A stretch of DNA of 64,000 bases from Maricaulis maris_C (GTDB taxonomy: Bacteria > Pseudomonadota > Alphaproteobacteria > Caulobacterales > Maricaulaceae), in contig NZ_JAGDYT010000006.1 of NCBI RefSeq assembly GCF_049116555.1, positions 62,001 to 126,000 of the forward strand, read 5' to 3'. Both the position numbers and the translations under genes were made by a program. Below the pieces are notes generated by a model. The model was given only the letters and a program-made list of their open reading frames with translations. It did not search any database and was not told the DNA's origin. Shown one piece after another: positions 28,730 through 37,401 of this stretch (positions are counted from its first letter, which is position 1; every line of letters begins with the position of its first letter).

Positions 28730-28774
28730 TAACCTTCCCCCCGGTCGATAAACACTATCCCGAGGGGAAGGTTA
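28730..28774 (+). promoter_or_regulatory. Leader hairpin that occludes the ribosome binding site of the second serine hydrolase
   Basis: TAACCTTCCCC (28730-28740) pairs perfectly over 11 bp with GGGGAAGGTTA (28764-28774). The right arm is the Shine-Dalgarno and ends 1 nt before the ATG at 28776. An extra CGG/CCG pair can form inside the loop. Formation would block translation. It could also act as the sodB terminator, though no T-run follows. Confidence 0.65.
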
Positions 28775-28775
28775 A

Positions 28776-30044
28776 ATGGCGTTCAAACAAGCCTTGGCTG
28801 CGTTCGCGCTGGCCACGACGGCGATCCTGCCGGTTCATGCGCAGGACATCACGATCTCTGAAGATCCGGCGGCTCTGGGCTTTCAGCCCGCCGTGCTCGC
28901 GGCACTTGATGCACGCCTGGATGAGCTCGCCGCGGAGGGCGCCCGTCCGGGCTATGCCGCGATCATTGCCCGTGGCGAACAAATCGCCTTTGTGTCCGAG
29001 GCCGGACAGATCAATCTGGAAACCGGTGAAGCCTTCACCGTCGACAGCCCGGTGCGGATTGCCTCAATGACGAAGCCCGTGACGGCAGTCGCCATCATGA
29101 TGCTGGTCGAGCGCGGCGATATCTCTCTGGATGATGCCGTCAGCGACTACATTCCCGAATTTGCCAATGTGCGTGTCGCGGTCACGCCAATGGCCGGAGC
29201 GGACGGCCATATTGCCACCCGCGCTCCGTCCGCCACCATGACGATCGAGCACCTGCTCACCCATACAGCGGGGATTGGCTATATCTTCGAGGGCGAGACC
29301 GATCTGGGGCGCCTTTATCTCGAGAACTCCCTTTATTCCGGAGAGGGCGATCTGGAGGCGCGTATGCAGCAGCTCTCGCAGCTCCCGCTCTATACCGATC
29401 CGGGGCAACGCTGGATCTATTCCTACTCCCTTGATGTCGCAGGTCGCGTCGTTGAAGTCGCGTCGGGGATGCCGTTTGAGGATTTCCTGGAGACCGAGCT
29501 GTTCACCCCGCTCGCCATGCACTCCACCGGGTTCTTCTTCGACGATGTCGATTTCGATGAAGACGCCATGTCGCCGCTCTATGTTCACACCGAGACCGGT
29601 GAAATGGTTGCGTTCGAACAGGGTAATCCTGACTGGGCGTCCGGTGGCGGCGGCCTTGTCTCGACCGCTTCCGACTACATCCGTTTCGCCATGATGCTGG
29701 CCAATGGTGGCCGGTTGGGCGAGGTTCAGATCCTGGCGCCGGAAACCTTCACGGACTTCGCGCGTCCGCATGCCACAGCCGATCAGCTCGGCGATGGCTG
29801 GAATGGGCGCAGCTTTGCTCTGGGCATGGACATTATCTTGCCGCCGGAAGACGGACAGGACCCGCTGGGTGTGCCCGGCGATCTGAGCTGGGGCGGCCTG
29901 TTCGACACCGACTTCTTTGTCAGTCCGCAAACCCGCACCGCCGCCGTCATCATGACGCAGATCCAGCCGTCCGAGCATCGTCCGGAGCCGCGCACCCTGC
30001 GTGTCTTCCGCCCCATGGTCTATGGCAGTTTCGCGCAGCAGTAA
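28776..30044 (+). CDS. Secreted serine hydrolase, beta-lactamase class C fold
   Basis: A 422-aa exported protein (signal MAFKQALAAFALATTAILP, cleavage after VHA) of the same fold as the hydrolase at 9137 but not closely similar. SMTKPV is the SxxK motif, YSYSLDVAG supplies the Tyr-Ser/Asn motif and HTAGIGY a downstream family motif. GGGGLVS and a WGG near the end support the fold. Likely an esterase or D-stereospecific peptidase in the periplasm. Its ribosome binding site is wholly inside an 11-bp stem, so translation is probably controlled. Confidence 0.88.
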   Translation: MAFKQALAAFALATTAILPVHAQDITISEDPAALGFQPAVLAALDARLDELAAEGARPGYAAIIARGEQIAFVSEAGQINLETGEAFTVDSPVRIASMTKPVTAVAIMMLVERGDISLDDAVSDYIPEFANVRVAVTPMAGADGHIATRAPSATMTIEHLLTHTAGIGYIFEGETDLGRLYLENSLYSGEGDLEARMQQLSQLPLYTDPGQRWIYSYSLDVAGRVVEVASGMPFEDFLETELFTPLAMHSTGFFFDDVDFDEDAMSPLYVHTETGEMVAFEQGNPDWASGGGGLVSTASDYIRFAMMLANGGRLGEVQILAPETFTDFARPHATADQLGDGWNGRSFALGMDIILPPEDGQDPLGVPGDLSWGGLFDTDFFVSPQTRTAAVIMTQIQPSEHRPEPRTLRVFRPMVYGSFAQQ

Positions 30045-30170
30045 GGGCGACTGAAAGTTTTTCGCTGCCGGGCGACGGAAAGGCTCGCGGTCCCGCGTTC
30101 TAGGAGGGCAACGGGTCGCTTCCCTCCCTGTCTCGCTGACCCGCGGCTCACGTACCCCCCGAACGTGAAC

Positions 30171-30198
30171 AGGGCCCGCCATGTCTCCGGCGGGCCCT
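30171..30198. terminator. Bidirectional terminator-like hairpin
   Basis: AGGGCCCGCC and GGCGGGCCCT form a perfect 10-bp stem with an 8-nt loop between two convergent genes (ends at 30044 and 30231). Confidence 0.65.
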
Positions 30199-30230
30199 GA
30201 ACGTTTCAGGTCGACAATCTGGCTCAGCTA

Positions 30231-30839
30231 CTAGCCAAAGATCGTCTGCGCCATGGCCATCGCGATCAGCATCGGGAAGGACAGGAGCGTGTTGGTGCGC
30301 GAGAACAGCATCGCCGTGCGGGCCGCCTTCGGCTTGGCCTCGGCATCGGCCTCGACAATACCCAGCGCGATTTTCTGGTTGGGCCAGATCACGAACCAGA
30401 CATTGATCGCCATGATGATGGCCAGCCACATGCCGATACCGATGAAGGAATATTGCGGTGAGTAGGTGTCGGAGACGATACCCAGGCTGAGCACGTCCAT
30501 CGAATAGCCGCGCAGGCCTGCCACCAAGAGGCCGGTCAGGACTGTGAAGGCCGCGCCCCAGCGGAACCAGAACAGCGCTGCCGGCGCGATCACCTTGCCG
30601 ATTGCCGGCTTCTGATCATCCGGGATGTTCGGCATGTTCGGGATCTGCACGAAGTTGAAATACCAGAGCAGACCGATCCACATGATGCCGGCGACAACAT
30701 GCGTCCAGCGTGCGAGCGCTTGCCAGAAGGCACCGTCGAGCGCGATCGCACCAGACATGACATAGGCGCCCAGATAGATTGCGGCGAGCACGAAGGAGAC
30801 GATTACCGTCGTGCGCAGATTGCTGAGAATTCCAGCCAT
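30231..30839 (-). CDS. Urate hydroxylase PuuD-like membrane protein
   Basis: A 202-aa membrane protein with about five transmembrane helices, matching the N-terminal membrane domain of PuuD (DUF989). Conserved features include the His-containing ARWTHVVAGIMWIGLLWYFN, VKxAPAALFWFRWGA-like AALFWFRWGAAFT and INVWFVIWPNQK. The C-terminal cytochrome c domain of full-length PuuD is missing, so it may bind heme and need another carrier or have another role. The start has GGGAGGG before it, but that site is in a 9-bp inverted repeat. It stands alone, with no purine-degradation genes near. Confidence 0.8.
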   Translation of the reverse strand: MAGILSNLRTTVIVSFVLAAIYLGAYVMSGAIALDGAFWQALARWTHVVAGIMWIGLLWYFNFVQIPNMPNIPDDQKPAIGKVIAPAALFWFRWGAAFTVLTGLLVAGLRGYSMDVLSLGIVSDTYSPQYSFIGIGMWLAIIMAINVWFVIWPNQKIALGIVEADAEAKPKAARTAMLFSRTNTLLSFPMLIAMAMAQTIFG

Positions 30840-30840
30840 T

Positions 30841-30884
30841 TTTCCCTCCCCATTGAGCAGAATCATCCTGCCAGTGGAGGGAAA
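30841..30884 (-). promoter_or_regulatory. Leader hairpin occluding the ribosome binding site of the PuuD-like gene
   Basis: On the minus strand TTTCCCTCC (30884-30876) pairs perfectly with GGAGGGAAA (30849-30841). The latter is the Shine-Dalgarno, one base before the ATG at 30839. The loop is 26 nt. Confidence 0.6.
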
Positions 30885-30933
30885 TTACACCGGAACTCGC
30901 CTCTCAGGATAGGGCCGCTGCCTCTACACCCGT

Positions 30934-31878
30934 TCAGCTGTCGCTGCTGTCACGCTGAACATTGGTGAAGAGCAGGATCGGCGCGGCCACGAAGATGGAC
31001 GAGAAGGTCCCGATCAACACGCCCCAGATCATCGCAAAGGCGAAGCCTTTCAGGGCGGTTCCACCGATGAGGTAGAGCGAAATCAGCGCTACCAGCGTGG
31101 TCACGGAGGTCAGGATGGTGCGCGACAATGTGTTGTTGATCGACAGGTCGAGCACTTCCTCCAAGGGCTTGCGCTTGTATTTGCGCAAATTCTCCCGGAT
31201 CCGGTCATAAACCACGACGGTGTCGTTCATCGAGTAACCGACAATGGTCAGGATGGCGGCCACGGTCGCCAGGTCAAAGGTCATCTGGGTCAGCGAGAAC
31301 ATGCCAACCGTCGCGATGACGTCATGGGTCAGGGCGATGATGGCGCCAACCGAGTACTGCCACTCGAACCGGAACCAGATGTAGACCAGCATCAAGAAGA
31401 GCGCGACGCCAATGGCTGTGAACCCGGTGATGATCAACTCACCGGATACCGCGCCACCAATCACGGTCGTGCCGCGCATGTCGATGGTCGGATACGCGGC
31501 CTCCAGCGCGGTTTCCAGCGCTTCGCGCGCATCATTCTGGGCAGCCTCACCCTCCAGACCCTCACCTTCCTGCAAGGGCAGCGAAATAAGGTAGGTGGTC
31601 AGGCCTTCACCGGCACTGCCGGCGCCCTGGACCCGGGCTTCGCCCAGACCCAGCGCATTGGCCGTGGTACGCAAGTCTTCGATAGCGGTGGTCTCATCGG
31701 CGACCACTTCGGTCTGGATGCCGCCGCGAAAATCAATGCCGAAATTGATGCCGACTGTCGCGAACTCGAACATCGAGAAAGCGATGAATAGCGCGGACAG
31801 TCCAAGGGCAATGAAACGCCCGCGGATGAAGGGGATCGTGCCCGAGGTGGGGAGATATTTGACGAGTGCGAGGGACAT
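30934..31878 (-). CDS. secF: Protein translocase subunit SecF
   Basis: SecF (314 aa) partners SecD in proton-motive-force-driven late translocation at SecYEG. It has six transmembrane helices: one near the N-terminus, a periplasmic P4 domain (FGIDFRGGIQ at its start, the FxGGxx motif), then five from about residue 150. The D1-type VGYSMNDTVVVYDRIREN motif is intact. It lies 15 nt after secD and is co-transcribed with secD and yajC. Confidence 0.97.
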   Translation of the reverse strand: MSLALVKYLPTSGTIPFIRGRFIALGLSALFIAFSMFEFATVGINFGIDFRGGIQTEVVADETTAIEDLRTTANALGLGEARVQGAGSAGEGLTTYLISLPLQEGEGLEGEAAQNDAREALETALEAAYPTIDMRGTTVIGGAVSGELIITGFTAIGVALFLMLVYIWFRFEWQYSVGAIIALTHDVIATVGMFSLTQMTFDLATVAAILTIVGYSMNDTVVVYDRIRENLRKYKRKPLEEVLDLSINNTLSRTILTSVTTLVALISLYLIGGTALKGFAFAMIWGVLIGTFSSIFVAAPILLFTNVQRDSSDS

Positions 31879-31893
31879 GTCGGTTTCCTCCCC

Positions 31894-33552
31894 TTAAAGC
31901 GGCAGCTTGGTGGGCTTGACGGCCCGCAGCCAAAGAACCGCCAGCAGGCGGGAGACGACGAAAGCGGTGAACACCGAGGTCAGAATGCCGACCCCCAGCG
32001 TAACCGCGAAACCCCGCACCGGTCCGGCACCGAGCATGTAGAGCACGGCAGCGGCGATGAATGTGGTGATATTGGCATCGAGAATGGCCGCGAGGGCCCG
32101 CTCATAGCCGGCCTGGAGCGCCTGCACCGGCGTTCGGTTGTTTTTCGACTCTTCGCGTATTCGCTCGTAGATCAGAACATTGGCGTCAACCGCCATACCG
32201 ATGGTCAGGATGATACCGGCGATACCCGGCAGGGTCAGCGTCATCCCGAGACCGGACAGGCCGCCCAGGATCAGGACCACATTGACCAGCAAGGCTGTGG
32301 TGGAGAAGACTCCGAAGACGCCATACATCGCGATCATGAAGGCAATGACGAGGGCAAAGCCGATCGCCACGGCAAGTCGGCCGCTCTCGATCTGGTCACG
32401 CCCCAGCGAGGCCGTGACGACCCGTTGCTCGACCGGTGTCAGCGAGGCTGGCAGGGCGCCGGCATTGAGCAGGATGACCAACTGATTGGCAGTCTCATAG
32501 GTATAATTCCCGCCGATGACACCGGACCCACCGAGGATCGGTTCGTTGATGGTCGGCGCGGTGATGATCTGCTCATCCAGCACAATGGCGAAGCGGCGAC
32601 CGCGATTGGCGCGGGTCAGCTCGCCGAAAATCAACGCGCCCTGGGTATCGAGCCGGAAGCCAACCACCGGACCAACGAAATTCGGATGGTTTGCGACGAC
32701 ATAGGACTGATTGAGGTTTTCCCCGGTCAGGCGCTGACGCGTCTCGACCGCGAGCCAGGCTGTACCGCCCGTATCCGCCAGCGGGAAGACACTCACGCCG
32801 GGCGGCGTGCGTCCCTGGCCATTCGGCCCGGGATCCACATTCTCGTCCACCATGTGAAAACTCATCGACGCCTGGGTTGCGACCAGATCAATGATTTCCT
32901 GCGGATCATCGGCACCCGGCACCTGCACCAGAACGCGGCGATCACCGGAGCGGGCAATGGTCGGATCCGTCGTACCGAGACCGTCGAGACGGCGGCGAAT
33001 AACCGTGATCGACTGTTCCAGCGTCCGGTTCCGGATCGACTCATACTGCTCGGACGTCACGGTGATGCGAATGGCGGACGGGTCCGACTGATCAGCCGCG
33101 ATGTCATACATGTTGGCAAAGCCCGCCTGGCCTGCCCCCGTGGTGACCGGTGAATTGAGCGCCCGGATGCGCTCCAATGCCGTTTCACGCTCTTCCGGGC
33201 GTAACATCAGGACGACAACTTCGTCGCCGATCACGGAGACAGAGCGGGCAAGCACGGGCGGCGCATTGCGCAGCGACGTGCGGATGTCGGATGCCAGTGC
33301 TTCCAGCTGGGCATCACGGACCTCGTCCATGTCAACTTCAAAGACGATATGCGAACCGCCCTGAAGATCGAGGCCGAGATTGATCGTCCCGGACGGTATG
33401 AAGCGCCAGATGCCGTTGGCCGTGCGTGTGCCATCCGCCTCATTGATCGTGTACCGGTCGGTCTCCGGCACGAAATTGGGGATGGTGTACATCACGCCGA
33501 GAAGCGTGATGAAGATGATGGAAAAAAGTTTCCAACGCCCGAAATGCAGCAT
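31894..33552 (-). CDS. secD: Protein translocase subunit SecD
   Basis: SecD (552 aa) forms the SecDF complex that pulls exported proteins through SecYEG. An N-terminal helix, the motif LGLDLQGGSHIVFEVD and a large periplasmic domain are followed by the C-terminal helices with IGMAVDANVLIYERIREE. The catalytic Asp of the proton path is in VDANVLI. Upstream are yajC and a short gap. The operon is the conserved yajC-secD-secF. Confidence 0.97.
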   Translation of the reverse strand: MLHFGRWKLFSIIFITLLGVMYTIPNFVPETDRYTINEADGTRTANGIWRFIPSGTINLGLDLQGGSHIVFEVDMDEVRDAQLEALASDIRTSLRNAPPVLARSVSVIGDEVVVLMLRPEERETALERIRALNSPVTTGAGQAGFANMYDIAADQSDPSAIRITVTSEQYESIRNRTLEQSITVIRRRLDGLGTTDPTIARSGDRRVLVQVPGADDPQEIIDLVATQASMSFHMVDENVDPGPNGQGRTPPGVSVFPLADTGGTAWLAVETRQRLTGENLNQSYVVANHPNFVGPVVGFRLDTQGALIFGELTRANRGRRFAIVLDEQIITAPTINEPILGGSGVIGGNYTYETANQLVILLNAGALPASLTPVEQRVVTASLGRDQIESGRLAVAIGFALVIAFMIAMYGVFGVFSTTALLVNVVLILGGLSGLGMTLTLPGIAGIILTIGMAVDANVLIYERIREESKNNRTPVQALQAGYERALAAILDANITTFIAAAVLYMLGAGPVRGFAVTLGVGILTSVFTAFVVSRLLAVLWLRAVKPTKLPL

Positions 33553-33602
33553 GACAGCGCGGCCTCTTGGTCAGGGACGATCAGGGGTGACGGTCAACCG
33601 GC

Positions 33603-33932
33603 TCAGCCGATTTCCTTGTCATCTTTCTTGTCGTCATTCTTGGCATCATTGGCCGGCTTCGGAGCGGTGCGCCCCTTCACGTCAGCGATTGTGGAGCGGA
33701 CGATGCGGACCTTCACGCCCTCGCCCAAATCCAACGTCACTTCTTCATCACCGACCTTGGCAATCTTGCCGATCATGCCGCCCTGGGTGATGACTTCATC
33801 ACCGCGCTTCAGGCCCTCGATCAGCGTTTTGTGCTCTTTCATCCGCTTTTGCTGCGGGCGGATAAGCAGGAAGTAGAAGACCAGGCCCATGAGGACGAGC
33901 ATGGGAATCGGTGATTGCAGAAACTGTTCCAT
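33603..33932 (-). CDS. yajC: Preprotein translocase subunit YajC
   Basis: A 109-aa single-pass protein with an N-terminal transmembrane helix (PIPMLVLMGLVFYFLLIRPQ) and the signature RPQQKRMKEHK, then a small cytoplasmic beta domain (GDEVITQGGMIGKI). The C-terminus is Lys/Asp-rich and likely unstructured. It associates with SecDF. I use the ATG at 33932 giving MEQFLQSP; the frame continues upstream without homology. Confidence 0.95.
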   Translation of the reverse strand: MEQFLQSPIPMLVLMGLVFYFLLIRPQQKRMKEHKTLIEGLKRGDEVITQGGMIGKIAKVGDEEVTLDLGEGVKVRIVRSTIADVKGRTAPKPANDAKNDDKKDDKEIG

Positions 33933-34103
33933 GAAGTAGCGCGCTCCGCGACTGGTGGGTGTGTGACGCAACAAATCTGCGCATAGACCCGGAAATTCGA
34001 ATGCGCGGGACTATATCGGGACGGGCCTTGGTTGCAACAAGGGTCGGCTGTTGGAAAGCGGTGCTATTGTGTGACCTTTGCCACAGCGTGACCGGTGCGG
34101 GCC

Positions 34104-35036
34104 CTAGTTGAGATAGGACATCGGATCGACCGGGTTCACCCCCGATCGGATCTCGAAATGGACCTGCGGACGGTCTACCGTCCCGGTCGCTCCGGCCTGG
34201 GCGATGATCTGGCCGCGGGAAATCTGGTCGCCTTCTCGCACAAGAAGGCGGGAATTGTGTGCATACGCCGTGACATAACCAGCTGAATGGCGGATCAGGA
34301 CGAGCTGGCCATAGCCCGCCAACTCACTGCCGGCATAGACCACCTGACCCGGAGCCGCGGCACGCACCTCAGCGCCGGACGGCGCCTCGATATTGATGCC
34401 GTCATTGCGCTCACCATTGGGTCGGCGACCGAAACTGGACAATACCTGACCACGGATCGGCCAGTCAAAGCGAGGCGCCCCGGCTTCAGCGGGGGGCGGC
34501 GTGTAGGTGTCGCGGTTCGACGACGTGGTTGGCGCACGCGAGGAGCCACCCGATGTCGTACTGGCGACCTGGGTTCCGACCGGCAAATTGATCTGCTGAC
34601 CAACCTCGATCTCGTATGGCGCTCGGATGCCATTATGGTTCGCGAGCTGCTGGAAAGGCACGCCATAGCGCAGGCCGATCCGATAGAGGTTTTCGCCGCG
34701 CTGAACGACATGGACCGGCGGACGCGGCATCGCGATCGTCTGCCCGACGCGCAGCGTGTAAGGCGCGTTGAGACCATTTGTACCGGCCAGGTCAGACATG
34801 CTGACCCCACAGCGCTCAGCGATTTCCGACAGGGTATCATTGGTCCGAACGGTATAGCCGGAGCCGCAATTCATGCTGGCACGGCGCGGGGAACGCGCCG
34901 ATGACGAAGAAGAAGAGGACGACCCATTGCCGAAACTGCGATAGTCCACCCGCGCCGGCTCACGCGGGTTGGAGGCGCAGGCCGCAAGGCTCGCACTCAC
35001 CACCGCAACGAGGCAGATCAGGGACATTCGACGCAT
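34104..35036 (-). CDS. nlpD: NlpD-like LysM/LytM lipoprotein (amidase activator)
   Basis: A 310-aa lipoprotein (lipobox LAAC) with two LysM peptidoglycan-binding domains (YTVRTNDTLSEIAERCG, HVVQRGENLYRIGLRYG) and a C-terminal LytM/M23 domain. The LytM site is degenerate. The first HxxxD is replaced by NDGIN and only VHFEIR of the last motif remains, so it should not cut peptidoglycan itself. NlpD proteins of this type activate cell-division amidases such as AmiC. Its place behind surE and pcm matches nlpD in other proteobacteria and decides the name. Confidence 0.88.
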   Translation of the reverse strand: MRRMSLICLVAVVSASLAACASNPREPARVDYRSFGNGSSSSSSSSARSPRRASMNCGSGYTVRTNDTLSEIAERCGVSMSDLAGTNGLNAPYTLRVGQTIAMPRPPVHVVQRGENLYRIGLRYGVPFQQLANHNGIRAPYEIEVGQQINLPVGTQVASTTSGGSSRAPTTSSNRDTYTPPPAEAGAPRFDWPIRGQVLSSFGRRPNGERNDGINIEAPSGAEVRAAAPGQVVYAGSELAGYGQLVLIRHSAGYVTAYAHNSRLLVREGDQISRGQIIAQAGATGTVDRPQVHFEIRSGVNPVDPMSYLN

Positions 35037-35159
35037 TTCGGACTCGACCTCCGACAGGAATAGCCGGGCCATCAAGCCAGAGAAGGCTTAACCGGCGGTT
35101 ATCCACACCGCCCCTTCCCGCAAGCCGGGTGCAATTTTAATGAAGCGGCCTGCCCGCGG

Positions 35160-35549
35160 TCATGCGTTCCGAAGCGCGGCCAGGCTGGCGAGACACCAGG
35201 CACGCCCGTCCGCCTCCGAGGCGACCGCGCAATAATGGCTTTCCCAATCCCCGACCAGCTCGGCAATCATCGCCTGGCGCTCGGCGCCGTCATGCCCACG
35301 CGGGGGCACATAGGCAAAGGGTCGTGCTTCGAGCACGCCGAGAAAATCATCCCAGATCTCCCGCGAAAAGCTCGGCTTGGCCGGTAGCTCCGCGCGGCTT
35401 GCGTCGATAATGATGCCTTGCAGGCGACCGGACCGGATATCCTGGCGTGCGCGCTCTTCCATCGCCGCATGCTCGGTGCGCGAGGCGAGCCCCGTAATGA
35501 TCGCCCTGGCCAAGCCGTCCTCGCCCGGTTCGAAATACTCTATCCCCAT
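35160..35549 (-). CDS. Hypothetical protein between pcm and nlpD
   Basis: A 129-aa soluble acidic protein starting MGIEYFEPGEDGLARAIITG. I do not recognise the family. The alternation IIIDASRAELP suggests an alpha/beta fold such as a STAS-like domain, but this is only a guess. Two Cys lie near the C-terminus (HYCAV, AWCLAS). The ATG at 35549 follows AGGGTGA. It interrupts the usual pcm-nlpD neighbourhood and is probably co-transcribed with both. Confidence 0.65.
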   Translation of the reverse strand: MGIEYFEPGEDGLARAIITGLASRTEHAAMEERARQDIRSGRLQGIIIDASRAELPAKPSFSREIWDDFLGVLEARPFAYVPPRGHDGAERQAMIAELVGDWESHYCAVASEADGRAWCLASLAALRNA

Positions 35550-35585
35550 ATCGTCACCCTGGCCCAATCTCCGGCAGAACAGGCG

Positions 35586-36236
35586 CTATAGCGCCCGCGC
35601 CTCGCCCTTCACCAAGGGCACGAAACGCACATCCATGATGTCGGTTTCGGTGATGCTGTCACCCTCGCGGACATAACGCACCAGAACCTGCCGGTTTTCA
35701 CGATCCACCGGGGCCACCGCGATGCCGCCATCCTTGAGCTGTTCGAGAATGGCATCCGGCCGCGTCGGCGCCGAGGCCGTCAGGATGATCCGGTCAAAAG
35801 GTGCCTGTTCAGGCCAGCCGACCGATCCATCGCCAATACGGGTCACGATATTGCTCAGGCGCATGGCCTCGAAACGCGCCTCCGCTTCACGCGACAGCGT
35901 ACGATAGCGCTCGACCGAATAGACCCGCCGGGCCAGCCGCGCCAGGACGGCGGCCTGATAGCCTGACCCGGTCCCGATCTCGAGCACCTTGCAGCGGTCA
36001 TCCAGTTTCAGCGCCTGGGTCATCAAGGCCACGATGAGCGGCTGCGAAATGGTCTGGCCGCAATCGATTGGCAGGGCCCTGTCATCATAGGCCTGGTCGC
36101 CAAAGCGTTGCGGTACGAAGAGATGGCGCGGGGTGCGTTCGAGCGCTCCCATGACCGTGGCATCGGTCACACCGCCACCACGCAGGCTCATCACGAGCTG
36201 GATCATGCGGGGATCAGGCATCTGCATGCGAGGCAA
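35586..36236 (-). CDS. pcm: Protein-L-isoaspartate O-methyltransferase
   Basis: Pcm (216 aa) methylates isoaspartyl residues with SAM, starting repair of aged proteins. SAM-binding motif VLEIGTGSGYQAAVL, the preceding DDRALPIDCGQTISQP and IILTASAP loop are intact. It is cytoplasmic and of normal length. surE ends 36 nt upstream, so they share a transcript. Confidence 0.96.
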   Translation of the reverse strand: MPRMQMPDPRMIQLVMSLRGGGVTDATVMGALERTPRHLFVPQRFGDQAYDDRALPIDCGQTISQPLIVALMTQALKLDDRCKVLEIGTGSGYQAAVLARLARRVYSVERYRTLSREAEARFEAMRLSNIVTRIGDGSVGWPEQAPFDRIILTASAPTRPDAILEQLKDGGIAVAPVDRENRQVLVRYVREGDSITETDIMDVRFVPLVKGEARAL

Positions 36237-36272
36237 CCTTCTTCGCGGGCCAGTACGCCGCCGGAGGCGGGA

Positions 36273-37067
36273 TCAGGATTTGGGCGGGACGCCGCCGAGC
36301 ATGCTCTTCAGATTGCCCAGCGTCTCGCCATGGGTGAGGTCCATATGCAGCGGCGTGACCGAGATCTTGCCATCATAGATCGCGCGCAGATCAACGCCGT
36401 CCGGCGGATTGGACAACAGACCCTTGAAGGCAAGCCAGTAATAATCCATGCCGCGCGGATCAACACGGTGCTCGGCGTGCAGGATATGCTGGTCGCGGCG
36501 GCCCTGGCGGGTGACCTCGACCTCCTCGACATCGTCCGGCTTGCGGTCAGGGAAATTGATGTTGATCAGCACATCGTCCGGCCATTTCAGATCGAACAGG
36601 CGGCGCAGGATCGGCGCGCCATACATTTCTGCGGTCTCCCACTGGATCGGGTCATCCTTGCCGAAGCCATAGGCCTGGGACAGCGCCACCGACGGTATGC
36701 CGAGCTGCATGCCCTGCATGGCCCCGGCGACAGTGCCGGAGAAGGTCACGTCCTCGGCGATATTCTGGCCACGATTGACGCCGGACAGAACGAGATCGGG
36801 CTGCTTGCCCGGGATCAGGTCCTGCACCCCCATCAGCACGCAGTCCGTCGGTGTCCCGGAGACAGACATGCGGCGTTCGTCGAAATGCCGAACCCGCAGC
36901 GGGTCATGCAGCGACAGCGAGCGCCCGGCCCCGGACTGTTCCTCGGCCGGCGCCACGATCCAGACATCGTCCGTCAACTGGCGCGCAATCGTCTCCAGCA
37001 CCTTGAGCCCGTGGGCCCGGATGCCGTCGTCATTGGTGAGGAGGATGCGGGGATTTTCAGGGATCAT
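36273..37067 (-). CDS. surE: 5'/3'-nucleotidase SurE
   Basis: SurE (264 aa) is a metal-dependent survival nucleotidase acting on nucleoside monophosphates in the cytoplasm. NDDGIRA near residue 13 gives the two metal-binding Asp. Other signatures are APAEEQSGAGRSL, VSGTPTDCV, LVLSGVNRGQN and SGTVAGAMQG. The ATG at 37067 replaces a TTG two codons upstream. It leads the surE-pcm-(unknown)-nlpD unit. Confidence 0.96.
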   Translation of the reverse strand: MIPENPRILLTNDDGIRAHGLKVLETIARQLTDDVWIVAPAEEQSGAGRSLSLHDPLRVRHFDERRMSVSGTPTDCVLMGVQDLIPGKQPDLVLSGVNRGQNIAEDVTFSGTVAGAMQGMQLGIPSVALSQAYGFGKDDPIQWETAEMYGAPILRRLFDLKWPDDVLININFPDRKPDDVEEVEVTRQGRRDQHILHAEHRVDPRGMDYYWLAFKGLLSNPPDGVDLRAIYDGKISVTPLHMDLTHGETLGNLKSMLGGVPPKS

Positions 37068-37168
37068 GATCAACCGGTCGCTTGCTGTGTTGGCGTTCGC
37101 CTGCTTCTAACGCAATTCGAGCCAGCCGCCAGTCCCCGGACGCGGTCACAATTGTGCCCGACAAGCGA

Positions 37169-37195
37169 CAGGCGGCCCTTGGGGAGGACCGCCTG
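37169..37195 (-). terminator. Hairpin downstream of the small 37.2-kb open frame
   Basis: CAGGCGG and CCGCCTG form a 7-bp stem around a 13-nt loop, 9 nt after the stop of the small gene on the minus strand. No T-run follows. Confidence 0.4.
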
Positions 37196-37203
37196 TGCAC
37201 TCG

Positions 37204-37401
37204 TCAGACCAGTTCAACACTGCGACGACCACCGGATTTCCGGCAGGTCGGGCACGGGCAGTGCCAGTGCAGCATCATCCTGGGGCAGGCCGAAATCACC
37301 CAACTGGGCAAGTCGAATGCCTCTGCCTGGCCAAGCGCGCAATGCACGCTCTTGAGTTCCGTTCCGGCGACGCCGGTCCCGGTGAGAGAGACAAGAATCA
37401 T
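37204..37401 (-). CDS. Possible small Cys-rich protein
   Basis: A 65-aa frame that starts MILVSLTGTGVAG and ends HWHCPCPTCRKSGGRRS plus VELV, where CPCPTC and two nearby His could bind a metal. No homology is recognised. The stop is followed by a hairpin and codon third positions are mostly G or C. The Shine-Dalgarno is weak. The surrounding gap, 37074-37610, is the longest non-coding stretch in the window. Other frames there look random. Confidence 0.3.
   Translation of the reverse strand: MILVSLTGTGVAGTELKSVHCALGQAEAFDLPSWVISACPRMMLHWHCPCPTCRKSGGRRSVELV

Noticed and set aside
28730..28774. Simple Rho-independent sodB terminator
   Set aside because: The stem is followed by AAATGG and the next gene, not a T-run, and its right arm is the SD. 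A control element is favoured, though partial termination is possible.
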